A program made the position numbers and the translations under genes. This document shows, in pieces, positions 1 to 12,043 of a stretch of 64,000 nucleotides of DNA (the stretch's first letter is position 1; every line of letters begins with the position of its first letter). Location: assembly GCF_014633365.1 (NCBI RefSeq), contig NC_068352.1, positions 27,065,310-27,129,309 of the forward strand. The letters are read 5' to 3'. The notes beneath the pieces are model-generated. The model saw only the letters and a list, made by a program, of their open reading frames with translations, was not told where the DNA came from and did no database searches. Source of the DNA: Diospyros lotus. Lineage: Eukaryota; Streptophyta; Magnoliopsida; Ericales; Ebenaceae.

Positions 1-239
1 CGAGCCCAATAAAATTCTTAACAAACAAGCCTGAGCTTTTATGAGCTCAGCTCAGCTCATTTGGAGCCTTAGGTTCTGTATGATTGTATCAGTGGATCTT
101 TCATTCTCTTTCTTGAGGCATTATGTCTTCTAGTTTTAGAGTAGCATGAATAAGGAATAAGACTTTCAATGTCTATCAGACCTTAATAAACTTGAATTTG
201 ATATTTTCAATTGTCCATACTGCAGAAATAATTGTGTGA
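1..239. other. Intergenic sequence, nothing recognised
   Basis: AT-rich sequence with no convincing coding region. It lies just outside the first HD-ZIP IV relic. Confidence 0.5.
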
Positions 240-500
240 GACAATTTTGTGTTCAATTGAGGTTCAGAATTTGTTAAACCACCAGCCTGAACAAAAATTC
301 AAATTACAGAATTTGTTAATGGAAAAAAAAAAAAAAGAAGAGTATGTAGCAGGTTATTTTCAATATATAGCTCTTCTCTCATTCTAGCACCAACCTCCAA
401 CATTTCCACTAAACTGTTGGCCCTCCATGACTGCAGCAACATAAATTAGATTTTGACTAAGAAAAAGTTATTTCTAATCAAACAAAGAAAAACAGTTCAC
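240..500 (-). pseudogene. HD-ZIP IV relic A0 (short inverted fragment)
   Basis: Read on the minus strand, this stretch resembles the zipper-region exon and following intron of the HD-ZIP IV copies at 1740-2060 and 14040-14340. The shared landmarks are the 'ctctctcattctagcac' block near 374, the A-rich run near 320 and the 'accagcctgaac' block near 281. No open frame survives. It is an extra, very degraded copy next to relic A. I infer duplication from sequence similarity only. Confidence 0.5.
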
Positions 501-1145
501 TCTCAGTTGGCTTTGCTTGTTTTGAACCCAAAACTTGATCTTCTTTAACCCTAATCTGCTGCCCAATTCTCTCCTTTGCTTGCAATCCAGATGTGGAAAG
601 TCCTTGAAAAAACTACAACAAAAACAAAATTTATTAATTTATCTGAAAAGGCAGTCTCAAGATGAACCCAAGCAAGCTTCTCTTCAAATTTCAGACCAAA
701 AGAGAAGAGGAACCTTACACTTCCATTTCTTGAATCTGATATTGAATGTGCTGTATAGCAGCTTCTCCTGGATTGTCCTTCATAACAACTAGATCTCTGG
801 AGTTTTTGTCGATTTGGTTTTCTCTGGTCATTCAGACACAGCCTTGGCAGCTTGGGCTGGATTCAGTGAGTTTTACTGCTAGCTACTCGACATGCTAGGC
901 TGCAACTCATCTGAGTTGTATGTTTATGTACCTACTGGTTTTTCCAAAGAAAGCTTAGAATTGAAATAAATGGAAAGGGAAGGTTCACGAATAAAAAATT
1001 AAAGACTTAAGCCATTGGAATCAATATGGTCATAACCTATATCCATGCTTCTGCAAGAAGACCCATGTCTAAAAGTAGTTCAAATGATAAAAGGAAGCAG
1101 TTGACCTCTAAGGATATCTCTCTCTCTCTCTCTCCACACACACAC
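501..1145. other. Intergenic sequence, nothing recognised
   Basis: An 85-codon frame at 535-792 has no recognisable motif and ordinary AT-rich composition, so I treat it as chance. A (CT)n/(CA)n microsatellite at about 1122-1146 marks the edge of relic A. Confidence 0.5.
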
Positions 1146-1149
1146 ATAT

Positions 1150-2110
1150 TACCACTTGTAAGGCTCCATCATAGTTTCATGCAACTCTAGGTGTTAGGGC
1201 TTCATGAGTGATAGCTCTTGCCACAATTCCAGCAAAAACTGCAGCTCATTGGAGGTACCATAGAGGAAGATTAAAGTTAGGCTAACTAGTTATTTATAGA
1301 GGCCACCAGTTGCAAACTTATGTAAATAAATAATAATGATACCTTGTCCATGAGGATTTCAACAAGTTTAGGAGGGTTGATCATAATAACAGTAGTTTTA
1401 TGAGGGGATTTGCATTTGAATCTGGTAAGCATTGATTATATTGCTTGTGGAAACATTCTGTGATATTCTTCTTCCTTTATGACATAGGTGTTGCTGCTAG
1501 TGTTGTCATCGATCCGTAGCGGTGCGCCAATGCAGGTCATTTTGGTTAGCTCTTTTATTGCAGAAACTGTAGTCAGAAGTATCAATTACTTTCTTGCATG
1601 TTCCATATGTCCAGTACCTGGCCAAACTGGTTTTGCTGCTATGAATAGTTGTTGTCTAGTACCTCGTTGTGCTATGGATCTGCTGCAGCAAATTGAAGCA
1701 TTACCTGAGTTTAAACTACCAGCCTAAACTCATATTATGAATTAGAGTATTTGTTAGCTTTGAAACAAATACAAGAAAAAAAAAGAAAAAAGATCAAGCA
1801 GGGTATAATCTCTCTCATTCTAGCATTATCTTGTAACATTTCTGCTAAACCTTTTGGTCCAGCATAGATGTGGCAACATAAATTCCTTACAACTTCCTTT
1901 AACCTTGTGATTTGGGAAAGCAACTGCTCAGTTTTAAAATGGGCTGATGGTTCCAAGTCCGTGAATGATTTAAAGGATTGCCAAAAACAAATGGAAATAG
2001 CATGTGAATTGTTACAAGTAGATTTTGACGAAGGTAAAGTTATTTCTAATCAGACAAGATCCAGAGTTAACAAAGCAAAGGCATTAAATGTTCATTGTTA
2101 TATTTAGGAA
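1150..2110 (-). pseudogene. HD-ZIP IV pseudogene, copy A
   Basis: Minus-strand relic of an HD-ZIP class IV gene. In order on the minus strand it contains: a zipper-region exon at about 1956-1810 (TEQLLSQITRLKEVVRNL, then GPKGLAEMLQDNARMRE); a START exon at about 1730-1340 (AKPVWP, then ELTKMTCIGAPL) with in-frame stops and a missing middle segment; and the next START exon at about 1255-1160 (NYDGALQ equivalent). It stops in the following intron at a (GA)n/(TG)n microsatellite. The later START exons and the C-terminal part are absent. Its zipper region is better preserved than that of copy B. It lies head-to-head with copy B and is clearly non-functional. Confidence 0.8.
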
Positions 2111-2640
2111 AATGCAGGATATATAGTTTGAGGAAAAACTGTGCAAAATAAAGAAAAATGTTTCACCCTCATGTAGCTTAAGCAAATCTCCTTAAGTTCT
2201 CTTCAATGGATGCTTGGAGGAGATATGCTGTGAAGAAGGCGAGAAGCCTCTCGGAGAAACCAAAACAGGGGGCAAAATGAACAGATCCAAAGGAGTGGAA
2301 GAGGGGAGATCCACAGGAAGGGCAAGGTGACCAGATATGAGGAGCCTTCTCATGTAGCTTTATTGTGTTTGTGTCTTTCTTTTTCTTGGATTTTCTTTTA
2401 TTCTGTTGTCCGCTTCTTTGAATTTTTTTTTTTTTGTTCTGAGAACTTCAATGAATTTTTTATGTTGATTTTATTAACAATAAAGCAATTTTATATTTTT
2501 TTCTTCTAATTTCTTATTTGGTTTTTGTAACATTTAGGTTTGAATTAAATTAATATTGGTTGTTATTATAGTAATATAGTGTTGGTTATTTGTAATTAGA
2601 GTAATATAGGTATATATCGAAAACAATGATGTATAAATAT
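2111..2640 (-). repeat. Upstream flank of copy A (inverted unit)
   Basis: Minus-strand equivalent of the flank upstream of copy B near 5400-5580. Shared blocks include 'aaaatgaacagatccaa' and the 'tcttcaatgga' segment. At about 2640 the orientation turns over into the B unit. No coding function is visible. Confidence 0.55.
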
Positions 2641-5600
2641 TTTTATACAAATTTTGAATAAATATTCACCTCACTTCCAAGAGGCTTGTGCCTACACCTC
2701 ATGCCTTGCACCATTGTGACTCATTGTGCCTTGTGCCTTTTGACAACCATTTTCCCTAGGCTATTCTTTTGGTGATTTCAGCCAGCAAATGAGGTTGACA
2801 ATCTTCAACCTCTTCTTGTTCGACCATTGACCAGGTCAAGGCTTAATTTTGGTGATTTTTAGCATCACCTATATATTCCTATGCAAGTCAAATATGACAA
2901 TTTTCAATAATGAAAACGTGGTTAATTCTATATAGTTTACTTTTCTATAATCATATAAATAAGGTATCCTCTTCTTCTTAGTAGCTTTTTATGTTGCTTG
3001 GATAACGTTTGATTGAATTGTTGCATCTTTCATAATAGTCAATTCTGTTCCGATAATTGGAACATCATTTTCCGAACAACTCCCTTAAAGTAATGTTTAA
3101 CAAATTGGGTTATGATAATCAATCATATTCACAACTTAATGTCTTATATTTCAGTATATATTTAAATGCTATATTCCGCCTTCCTATCAAGAAGCAATAA
3201 AGCTTCTGTCTGTTATAGAAAGTGATAGTCATCTTGATTTAAATGCTTCCTGCTAGTTTTTTTTTTTTTTTTTTCAATTTTTTTTGTCAAATACTTTTTC
3301 TACCCATTGTTATCTTTGATGGATTCTAGCCATTGTTTTCCATTCCAGCTTTCTTAGGTCACGTTTAGTTGGATGGAACTGGAGTTGATGGAATGGGAAT
3401 TGGAATCTGCCAAAAACTTGTTTGGTTGGTTCTAGGGAACGGAATTCCCAATTCCCTTGGGAATTCCCATTTTCTCATATGGAAGAATGGGAATTCCCAA
3501 TTCCCATTTGCTCATATGGAAGAATGGGAATTCCTTCACAAAGTGGATGTAATGGAGATCTATTCCATAGAAAAACATCGCATTTTACTATTTTACCCTC
3601 ATTTTGTATATGAAATTACCAAATTCCATGAAAACTAGGGCTTGCCACTTCTTCTTGATCTACCCCAATCCTCTGCACACTCCTTCCCTAAAGTTGCCAC
3701 CATTGTTGTCGTGAACTTCCGTCCGTCATCGTGAACTACTGTGAGGTAAGCCTTCCTCTTCCATCTTCTTCCTCTGTCTCCTCGTTTATGTTTTCAGATG
3801 GACATATTCTGTATCATCGTTTTTGCCTTACCAACCTTCTTCAATGCCACATGTACCCTCCTTCACCGTTGCTGCCTGTAGCCTCCTTCATCATTGCTGT
3901 TGGACCCTCGATAACAACCACTGTGGACCTCATTCTCCTCCTTCACCCACCACCATGCCCCCCCCCCCCCCCCCCTCCGCCACCGATGCCCCATCCCTCT
4001 TGCTAAGCCATCATCGCCATCCATCATTTTTCTTAACAGTCCTCCATCGCCCTAACTCACCGCCTTCTACTCTACACTAAACCTCCTCCAGTGCCCACAC
4101 TCATCCTACTCTGTCATCAGCCGTTGCTGCCTTAAAATTTTATGTAATTAAGTTATTTTTCCTTATTTGGGGTGGGTGATTTCTTATTTTATCTGCTACA
4201 TATATGTTTTCTTTTCTTTTTTTCTTTTTTGGAATAAATGCTATGTTGAATGACATGTATACTTGCATTTGTACATGCAGTTAGGGTTTTCTGTAATTGA
4301 CATGTTTTGAACCTCCTCTGGAATAATTGACATTTGTACATGCAATTCAGGTTGGGATGGCCCTTTGTTGTTTGAATTAGCTCCTAGTTGGAGAGGATCT
4401 TCATAGCAACCCTTGTTGGTGTCAACTTTATCATATATTTGTCGTTCAATGTGATGACTTCAACTACTTCATTGGAAATATTTTAAATTTTGTCATATTG
4501 TTTTTGTTCAATGTATTTGTTGTTCAATGAATTATTATTCAACTATGTAAAATTATATTAAATTATTATTAGTGTTTTTTAAGCCCTTCAAAACAAAAAT
4601 AGTTTTTCTTATAAGTTATATTCAATGATTAAGTAAATTTTTTGAAATAAATAGCATTAAAAGTATTATTTTATTCACAGCCAGCAAAATAAAACTAAGA
4701 TTTATCATTTTTTTTAGTGTAAGGGTATTTTCATCAATTGGTTATTTTTTTCATTCCGATCCATAAAAATTGTTGTGTATCAAACATAACAATGGAAACC
4801 ATTCCATTCCCTCCAATACCATTTCATCCTACCAAATGTGACCTAATTATTTTTTATCAACTTTCAAACATCTACTCTCCACCTATGGTTCTATCTAAAG
4901 CTCCTCTCTACCATTAACCCCCACTTTCTCATGTAAGAGTCATTCTCAATACCAATGGCCAGAGGGAGTCTCCAACAGATCTAGTTATCTCCTTCACTAT
5001 AGCATTCTTCAAGAGCTTCTCCATGCTCTTTCATGGAGTATAATTATGGTTGTATGGTGCTTTTAGTTCAAATGGTTATTCTTAAGATATATCTCTTTGC
5101 TTCTCATGTAATTTGGTAGGGGGGAGGAGACTGGGAAAACTTTTTTGTTAAAGGATGAATCAGTTTTGTCACTTTTGTGTGTGTATATATATTTGTACTA
5201 CAAATATGTAAGGTGAAAATATGACGGTTTCTGAAAAGAGAGTAAGCCAAGAGGATGAGGGTTTGGGGTTTTTTCTTGGAGTTGCGTGTACACCTGACTT
5301 CACTGCCTCCACACTCCAGTTGGTGTTGCCACCATGTGCCAATTGGTTTTCTTTGGCTCTTGAGCTCTTCTCCTTTGATCTTTCTTTTGGTGTCGCCTCT
5401 TCCCCTTCCTCATATCTGGTCAACTTGCTCCTTCTGCCCTGGATCTCCCTCTTCCCGTCCCTTGGATCTGTTCATTTTGCCCCCTTTTGGTGAGCATCTG
5501 TTCAATTTGCCCCTGTTCCAGCTTCTCTAAGAAGTCTCCTTAACTTCCTTACAGCAGATCTTCTCCAAGCTTCCATTGAAGAGAGCTGATGGGGGTTTTG

Positions 5601-5865
5601 CTGAAGCTGCATCCATGAGGCTGAATCAATAATTTTTTATTTATTTTTTTTGTGTAAAGGAATCAACCAAAAAATTTTCTTTATATATTTCCTCAAACCA
5701 TATATCTTTCCTTTTCCCAAATATGAAATGAACATATGATGTCCTTCCCTTGTAAACTTTGCATCTTGTCTGATTAGAGATAAACTTCCTTACTAAAAAT
5801 CAGCTTACAATAATTCTCATGCCATTTCTATCTGTTTTTAGCACCGTTGTAATATCATAGGTATG
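2640..5865 (+). repeat. Upstream flank of the B unit (segmental duplication)
   Basis: Non-coding flank shared with 19480-21150 (D unit), 62270-64000 (E unit) and, inverted, with 14341-15081 and 18838-19480 (C unit). A good landmark is the block beginning 'cacctatatattcctatg' at 2868, seen again near 19687 and 62463. Open frames here (for example 5169-5530 on both strands) recur in degenerate form in each copy without consistent frame. I regard them as non-coding duplicates. The unit is interrupted by the TIR element at 3357-4843. Confidence 0.7.
3357..4843. mobile_element. Non-autonomous TIR transposon (MITE-like), 1.49 kb
   Basis: The ends are imperfect inverted repeats: GGTCACGTTTAGTTGGATG on the left against the reverse complement of CATCCTACCAAATGTGACC on the right. 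The flanks read TTA and TAA, so the target duplication is either TA or an altered TTA. The outer termini look like those of Tourist/PIF-Harbinger elements. The inside has short local palindromes around GGAATTCC (3440-3530), a C-run near 3958-3975 and no transposase. Sister units lack the whole segment: near 20390 and 63035 the flanking sequence is continuous ('actttctaatt'). Confidence 0.75.
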
Positions 5866-6131
5866 ACAATTGCATCCATTTTCAAATTGAAGACTTGTTT
5901 TCCCAAATCACAAGGTTAAAGGAATTTATATGTGGGGCCAACAGGTTTAGCCGATTGATCAAAATAAATAAATGAATAAATGAAAGCATGGTTAGCCAAA
6001 ATGTTAGAGGATCTCTACTAATGAATACTGTAATTTGAATTATTTGTTGAGGCCGATGGTTTAGCCTCAGGCAATGCTTCATTTGACCTTAGCAGATTCA
6101 CAGAGCAACAAGCTACTGGACCATTGCTATC
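5866..6131 (+). pseudogene. Degenerate zipper-region sequence upstream of copy B
   Basis: Plus-strand reading shows a decayed version of the zipper exon seen in copy A (SQITRLKEF near 5900-5940, then a broken CGANRFSRL). It is followed by the region joining zipper and START domain (DGLASGNASFDLSRF at about 6053-6097), which runs into a stop at 6129. The last part is out of frame with the START exon at 6132. So the N-terminal coding part of copy B looks broken, and no homeodomain motif was seen in the window. Confidence 0.55.
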
Positions 6132-8822
6132 ATGACAGCATTGCCAGTTTGGCCAGATATCGAACTTATGGAAAAGGCGAGAAAGCAATTGATACGCCAA
6201 ACTGCACTTTCAGCCATGGAAGAGCTGACTAAAATGGCTTGTATTGGCGCACCACTGTGGATCGTTGGCAATACTGGTAGCGACACCTATACCATAAGGG
6301 AAGAGGAATACCAAAGAATGTTTCTACGAGCAATGAGGCCAATGCTTACCGGATTCGAATGTGAATCCTCCCGTGAAACTGCTGTTATTAGGATCAACCC
6401 TCATAAACTTGTTGAAATTCTCATGAACACGGTATCCATCATATATCTGTATAAGTTTGTAACTAGCTAGCCTCTATAACTATCTAGTTGGCTTAACTCT
6501 AACCTTGCTCTATGGTAGCGTCTATGGGCTGCAGTTTTTGCTGGAATTGTGGCAAGGGCTAGCACCCATGAAGTCCTGACACCTGGAGTTGCAGGAAACT
6601 ATGATGGAGCCTTACAAGTGGTAATGTGTGTGCTTGTGTGTGTATAGAGAGAGAGAGAGAATTTATATTTTGTTTTCCATTATCAAGATGTTTCAATTTT
6701 CATTAATTATATGCTTTGTAATACAACACTATGAAAGTATTGCATGTGATCTTTAGTCATGTGATGAATTTTGGAATGAAGTAGTATAAAACACTTGAGT
6801 ACAGTATCGTTTGTGTTTGATTTTATTTGATCAATGAATGCTCATCAACATTGATTTTACAGTTGACTGCTGAATTCCGAGCACCATCACACCTTGTTCC
6901 GACTCGGGAGGCCTACTTTGCTAGGTATTGTAGGTGCTATGAAGATGGGAGTTGGGCAGTTGTCGATGTTTCCTTGGATAGTTTGTGCCCTTCGCCCTTA
7001 GGGAGGTGCATAAGGAGGCCTTCTGGATGCTTGATTCACGAGATGCCTAATGGATGTTCAAAGGTGTAACTAGAATTCGAGTACATTGTCATCAAAGCAA
7101 GTCAACAAAAAATGCATTGCACTAGTTAACTAGTAATTCAAATTCTGTTGCAGGTTACATGGGTGGAGCATGTTGATGTGGATGATAGAGGCGTTCACTA
7201 CATGTACAAGGCATTTGTCAAATCTGGCCTTGCATTTGGGGCGAAATGTTGGATCTCCATTCTGGATAGGCAATGTGAGCGCTTGGCAAATGTCATGGCA
7301 CCATGTCTTCCTACCACTGATCCTAAAATCATGGGTAATTCAAATTCTCTCCCTATTTCTGTCTCATATATAAGAATTCTTCAAATTGATCAACAACTAA
7401 AAGCCTGATGCCTTCTTGCATACAGAAGGAAGAAGAAGCATGCTGAATTTAGCTGAGAGGATAGTGGCAGGCTTTTGTGGTGGCCTGAGTGTCTCCAATG
7501 GTCAGACTTGGACAGCATTATGCGGAAGGGGAGATGATGAAGTTAGGATAATGATCAGGAAGACAGTAGCAGATTTCGGTAGCCCTTTGGGGATTGTGCT
7601 TAATGCTGCAATTTCATTCCGGCTTCCATTTGGCCCCAAGAGAGTGTTTGATTTCCTTCGTAGCCTGGACACTCGAACTCAGGTACTTGAAACTGTAAAA
7701 TGCCTAACTTTTTTATCAACAGGTGCAAATTCGTAAATACGTTTATGATCAATTCAGTAAGTCAAGTGAAATTTCCATGTCAAATTGGTGTCATGGCTTG
7801 CGTTAAATTATTATCTTTCTTGTGCTTGTAAGTTTGAGAGTATATAATATGAGGAAAACTATTTTCTTAAGCAAAAGGAAAAAACAGAAAAAAGAACATC
7901 ATTTTGTTCTAGTCAAAGAGAGCTTTTCTGTTAAAAAGAGAAATAGGTTTTAGTTGTTTTCTCCAAGACAACAATACCGGTAGTCTGGCAGCAGAAGGAC
8001 CAGCAATCCCCACAAATCGCGTGCATTTTATAGGAGACCCTTCTTTGGTGCTGATAGAGAATTATGTTTTTGTGGTTGGCTGTAGCTGTTTTATCTATAG
8101 TTATTGCTTCAGTTGTCTTTGATGCTCTGAGGTTCTGAGTTTCTGTAGTCTTTTGTGGCTTGATATTCCTTCCAAGTATTTCAGTGCCTGGATCGTCTTC
8201 TCCTTATCTATTTATAACATCCTTGCTCATGAAAAAATAAATACAGTGGGATGTCCTCTCTTGCGGTGGGGGGGTTGAGGAAATAGCACATGTTGCTAGT
8301 GGTCGAGAAACTGGCGACCGAGTGTCCTTGTTTCTAGTAATTGTAAGTGCTGAACTTTTTTCTTTAGTTTTGCTAAACTTATGTAATTCGGACACTAAAC
8401 TTATCTCCTCTTTTTTTTTTTTGTTGGGAAAATTGTGTTAGTCTGCTGACGGCACCTACAAGAACATGCTTGTACTTCAGGAGACTTGGATTAGTCCTAC
8501 GGGATGCTTCCTTGTCTATGCACCGGTGGAGGTTGTTGCGATGTTGACGGTGCTAGATGGTGTAGACTCGAGCCATGTCAAAGTTCTTCCGTCTGGATTT
8601 GCTATAGTTCCGGATGGGCGGCCTATTCGAAATGCCGGCAGGCATGTTGAAACTAGTCAATCTGGTGGATCTCTAGTGACAGCACAATTTCAGATCTTGG
8701 TTGATTCTGATCCAACTGCAAGACTTCGTATTGACTCAATTACTGCTGTCAACGCCATTGTCCGTGGCACTGTTTATAGGATCAAGAATGCAATGGGAGG
8801 TTCAGGAACTGGATATATATAA
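6132..8822 (+). CDS. START-domain protein derived from HD-ZIP class IV, copy B
   Basis: Seven exons are proposed: 6132-6431, 6519-6620, 6863-7063, 7154-7334, 7426-7682, 8247-8342 and 8442-8822. All introns are GT-AG and phases match, giving 505 codons with no internal stop. Residues about 15-250 are the START lipid-binding domain ([64 protein letters not shown]). Residues about 262-505 are the START-adjacent C-terminal domain ([44 protein letters not shown]-type end). Family members normally begin with a homeodomain and zipper and act as epidermal transcription factors in the nucleus; both are missing here. Start: 6132 is the first ATG after an in-frame stop at 6090. It could be an expressed DNA-binding-free variant or a recently truncated pseudogene. 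Confidence 0.75.
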
Positions 8823-9230
8823 TACCTGGATATATATATATATGCATGTACTTGCGTATATTTCTTTGTGGGATCTTATAATTTTGCATAATCTTGGACA
8901 TGCCTCTGCTATAGTGGGTTTGCTATGTGCTTTTCCGTGGGTTTTGTGTTCAAGGCTTGAGTGAGCTTGCAGACTTCTATTAATGAAGCAGTATTGCCAA
9001 TACATATTTTGATGATTTCGGGTTTGTGCAATATAATTTAATGCCCTTGATTTTCGTTGTTAGCCTAAACATTGCAGCACATGTGTTAAAGATCGGATCA
9101 CAGACGCCATGTAAATCAAGAGAAAACTTATTATCAACACCAAATTTCACTGTGGCTCGACTTCAATTTCCATGTTCTTGATCTCATCACAATTGTATAA
9201 TTTGCTAATTAGTAGTATTTTGTCGACTAC
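8823..9230 (+). other. 3' flank of copy B, probable 3' UTR and downstream sequence
   Basis: Similar to the sequence after copy D (42211-42625), sharing for example the 'gtattgccaatacatattttgat' type block near 8992. The similarity fades near 9230 and about 42625, which marks the right border of the duplicated unit. Confidence 0.55.
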
Positions 9231-10021
9231 GGATATTGTAAACATTCTCGTTAATACAATTTTTAGATGTAAGTTATGGGAATTGAATCGAATTAGTTGA
9301 ACTAGAATTAGTTAAAAATTCGGTTTGATTCTTGTAAAAAATTAGCTTTTTCTTTCTTTGCAAGAACTATGGTCAAATCGATGAGTTGGCCAAAGTGGTC
9401 AATTTTTTTTTATTTTTATCTCTTTGTTTTGATTTTATTTTTAAGTATTAAAAGATATAATAATAATTTGAAATATTTAAAAAGAATTGATATCTATTAT
9501 TTGAATACCATTTATCATTTTGTTAAAATATGGATACTTTTACTTAATTTCTGATTTGTAATTTAAATATTTGATCTCAAGCTTTATTTACATTTATCAT
9601 AAATTTGTTTTATTATTGTTGTATATATTTTTTAACTATGTAATAGTATTATTTAATACTCTTAAATCTATTAAATACTATGTGATACTTTTTTTTTTGA
9701 ATTTTAAGATGTGTCATTTGGAGAAAATTTAAAAACTAATTTGGTGAAAATATAATAATGGGCGTATAATTAATTTTCATAATAAAATTTAAGAATATTG
9801 TTAATTTAAAGTCAATTAAATTACTAAATATTTTTAATTAAAAAGCGTGGAGTCAATTAATTTACTAATTATTATTATTATTATTATAAAATTTTTGAGT
9901 TTCGCTCGATTAATCTTTAGGGACGAATGATCTTTCCTTTAATGCACGTTTTGGATAAATTCAAATACGAACACACTTTATGTGTACATTTGGGAAGCAA
10001 CTGCCCTTTCCATAAACCCTC
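9231..10021. other. AT-rich intergenic sequence, nothing recognised
   Basis: Very AT-rich with poly-T and ATT runs. No coding or repeat structure could be supported. Confidence 0.5.
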
Positions 10022-10088
10022 TTTTACGATAGTGCGATTTTGTTCACCCCCTTTAACGGGGGTGAACAAAATTGCACTCCTTTTACGA
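10022..10088. repeat. Small foldback with 21-bp arms and 8-bp flanking direct repeats
   Basis: Left arm 10031-10051 and right arm 10058-10078 are inverted complements with one mismatch, separated by the loop TTTAAC. The palindrome is flanked by the direct repeat TTTTACGA at 10022-10029 and 10081-10088. An 8-bp duplication is typical of hAT-type target sites, so this may be a minimal foldback insertion of about 51 bp. A local palindrome arising by other means is possible. Confidence 0.6.
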
Positions 10089-10299
10089 CATGCAGACGAA
10101 ACTCCCATACAGATGATAGGGCGCACTTAGACCCTGCCTTCACAAGGATAACTTGCCTTTCAATACTAAATGTGGCCTTCATTAAATGCTACATTTCAAA
10201 TTGTCAAAGAGATTTGAACTTCCGATACTCTTATTACTCTCCTTGTATTTTATTGTTGAATTATGCCTATAAGTTACTAAATATTATTATTATTTTTTA

Positions 10300-11255
10300 A
10301 TTACACCTCATCATAAGTGACCCCACAAACCAGCCCCACAATACGAATACGATGGAGGAGTAAATTAAGAATTCAGAGACCAAGTTTCGATTTCAGTCAC
10401 ACCCACGTATCAGGGCAGAATACCCATATGTTGGAGTCGCCCTGACCGCCCCGGGGGCAAATATATTATTTTTGGTATAGAGTTGGGTGGGTTTTGCTGT
10501 CCGTTGCCTATTTGCCAGTCCTTTACGTGTATGTATATATCACACGCCTACACAAAAACTGCATAACCAAATTTGTTCGTGAGCTCGCATTTCTCCGAAC
10601 AGCATCACCATCGCCTTCTCTCTTTCTCCCATTCTTAAACTTTTTATTAGCTCCATCAGGATGAACTATCTACTGACAGCTTGATTCCTATCTTGTCTTG
10701 TTTATTGAAACAGTTATTGTTTGTGCCTCTTGTATTGACATCTGATTTTATTGATTGATTAGCAACGTAATCAAATAGAGGGCTTGAGAAGTGAACTTGC
10801 TTGTTCGGTTCAGATTATGTAATACTCAGTTTTAATTGGGTGATTTGAAGGTCGGTAATTGTTTCTCGCTATTTATTGATCAGTGTGTTGGTGATATTTT
10901 GCCATTCGAGCACCTTTAGAGAATACCCATGTGTAAATAAAGGGCATTTTGAAAGAAAATTGGTTTCTGAATCTTATGTTATCTGTTTTTTGTGATTGGG
11001 AAGAGTGATCATCAGTACCCCATTTAGTTTTATCGAATTCTTTAAGTTGAAATATTTTGAGTCTCTCTGACTTTTTTTTTTAGGCTTTCCAAATAGTTGG
11101 AGTCTTATGTTATCTGCTTATTGTTCCTTGATTTTTCTCACCTGTGAAGGACAGGAGATGAGTTGTAATATGTTTGAATGTAAGGGAATGCAATTGGTTT
11201 TATGGGAATGCTATTTTCCCTGACTTGGAGGTCAGTCAGAAATAATCAGAGATAT
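10300..11255 (+). promoter_or_regulatory. Possible promoter and 5' UTR
   Basis: A TATA-like stretch (TATATATC near 10535) is followed by a CT-rich segment at 10590-10640 resembling a plant 5' UTR. The first ATG after it (10661) opens only a seven-codon frame. No downstream exon could be linked, so this is a weak call. Confidence 0.2.
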
Positions 11256-11257
11256 AA

Positions 11258-11830
11258 GATGTTGGGAAAATCAGGTTATTTTTCCCAAATTCAACTTCAC
11301 TGTGAATAGTACTATATAGATAAACAGTACCCGTATAGGTGAATAGTGTGTGTACAATTGTACCAAAAATTGTATTAGGAAAAATCTCTAAAAAGACTGG
11401 GGGGTCACAAGCGATCCCACTAATTCCTAGACATGCACTTAATAGCACAATATATCACTAACACTACTACAAATATAGCCAACAAAACTATTGAATATAG
11501 CAACAAATAGAACACCAGAATTTAACGAGGTTCGGCCAATTTTTCCTATGTCCTCAGACACCATAAAAAATACTTCACTAATTTTCAAAGAGATAAATAC
11601 AAATGAGAGAGAGGAGAATACAATTTTGGGATGATAACAAATGAGTTGGGGAGGCCGATTTATAGGCCTCCTCAACGCATCCATGTCAACAATGGCTGCT
11701 CCTTATTTCAAAAAAAGGCTACACCTTTTGACATTCTTCTTTCCTCTTTCACAAATGAGCCACCAAGTCAACAGATGTTTTCCCAGTTTGTTCTCTTTGG
11801 ACATATAATTGATTTGTGTAGCTACACTCT
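11258..11830. mobile_element. Possible solo LTR
   Basis: Begins TGTTGGGAAAATC and contains 'tttaacgaggttcggccaa' near 11520, a motif I associate with plant LTR retrotransposon LTRs. No matching second copy or clear target duplication was found, so borders are approximate. Confidence 0.3.
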
Positions 11831-12043
11831 CTAGGGCCCTCGTATAATATTTATGGTAGTTTAAATGTCCATGATTTTAGTGCTCTAGGTCTAGGGCCTG
11901 CAATGTGGCATGAGACGTGCCCTCCAGTCCCCCTTCTGCTCCCCTTGCCCCTCCATCTCCCTCCCCGAATAATTTTATTTGACTAATGCTCCCCTTCTCA
12001 ACTAAGTGTCTCACATGCTTAAGCTTATATTAATCTGTTTAAG

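Noticed and set aside
535..792. 85-codon open frame
   Set aside because: No motif, AT-rich, and not repeated in frame in sister units.
5169..5530. Overlapping open frames on both strands that recur near 20650-21013 and 63359-63553
   Set aside because: The DNA is duplicated but the frames are not kept consistently and no domain is visible, so the recurrence reflects segmental duplication.
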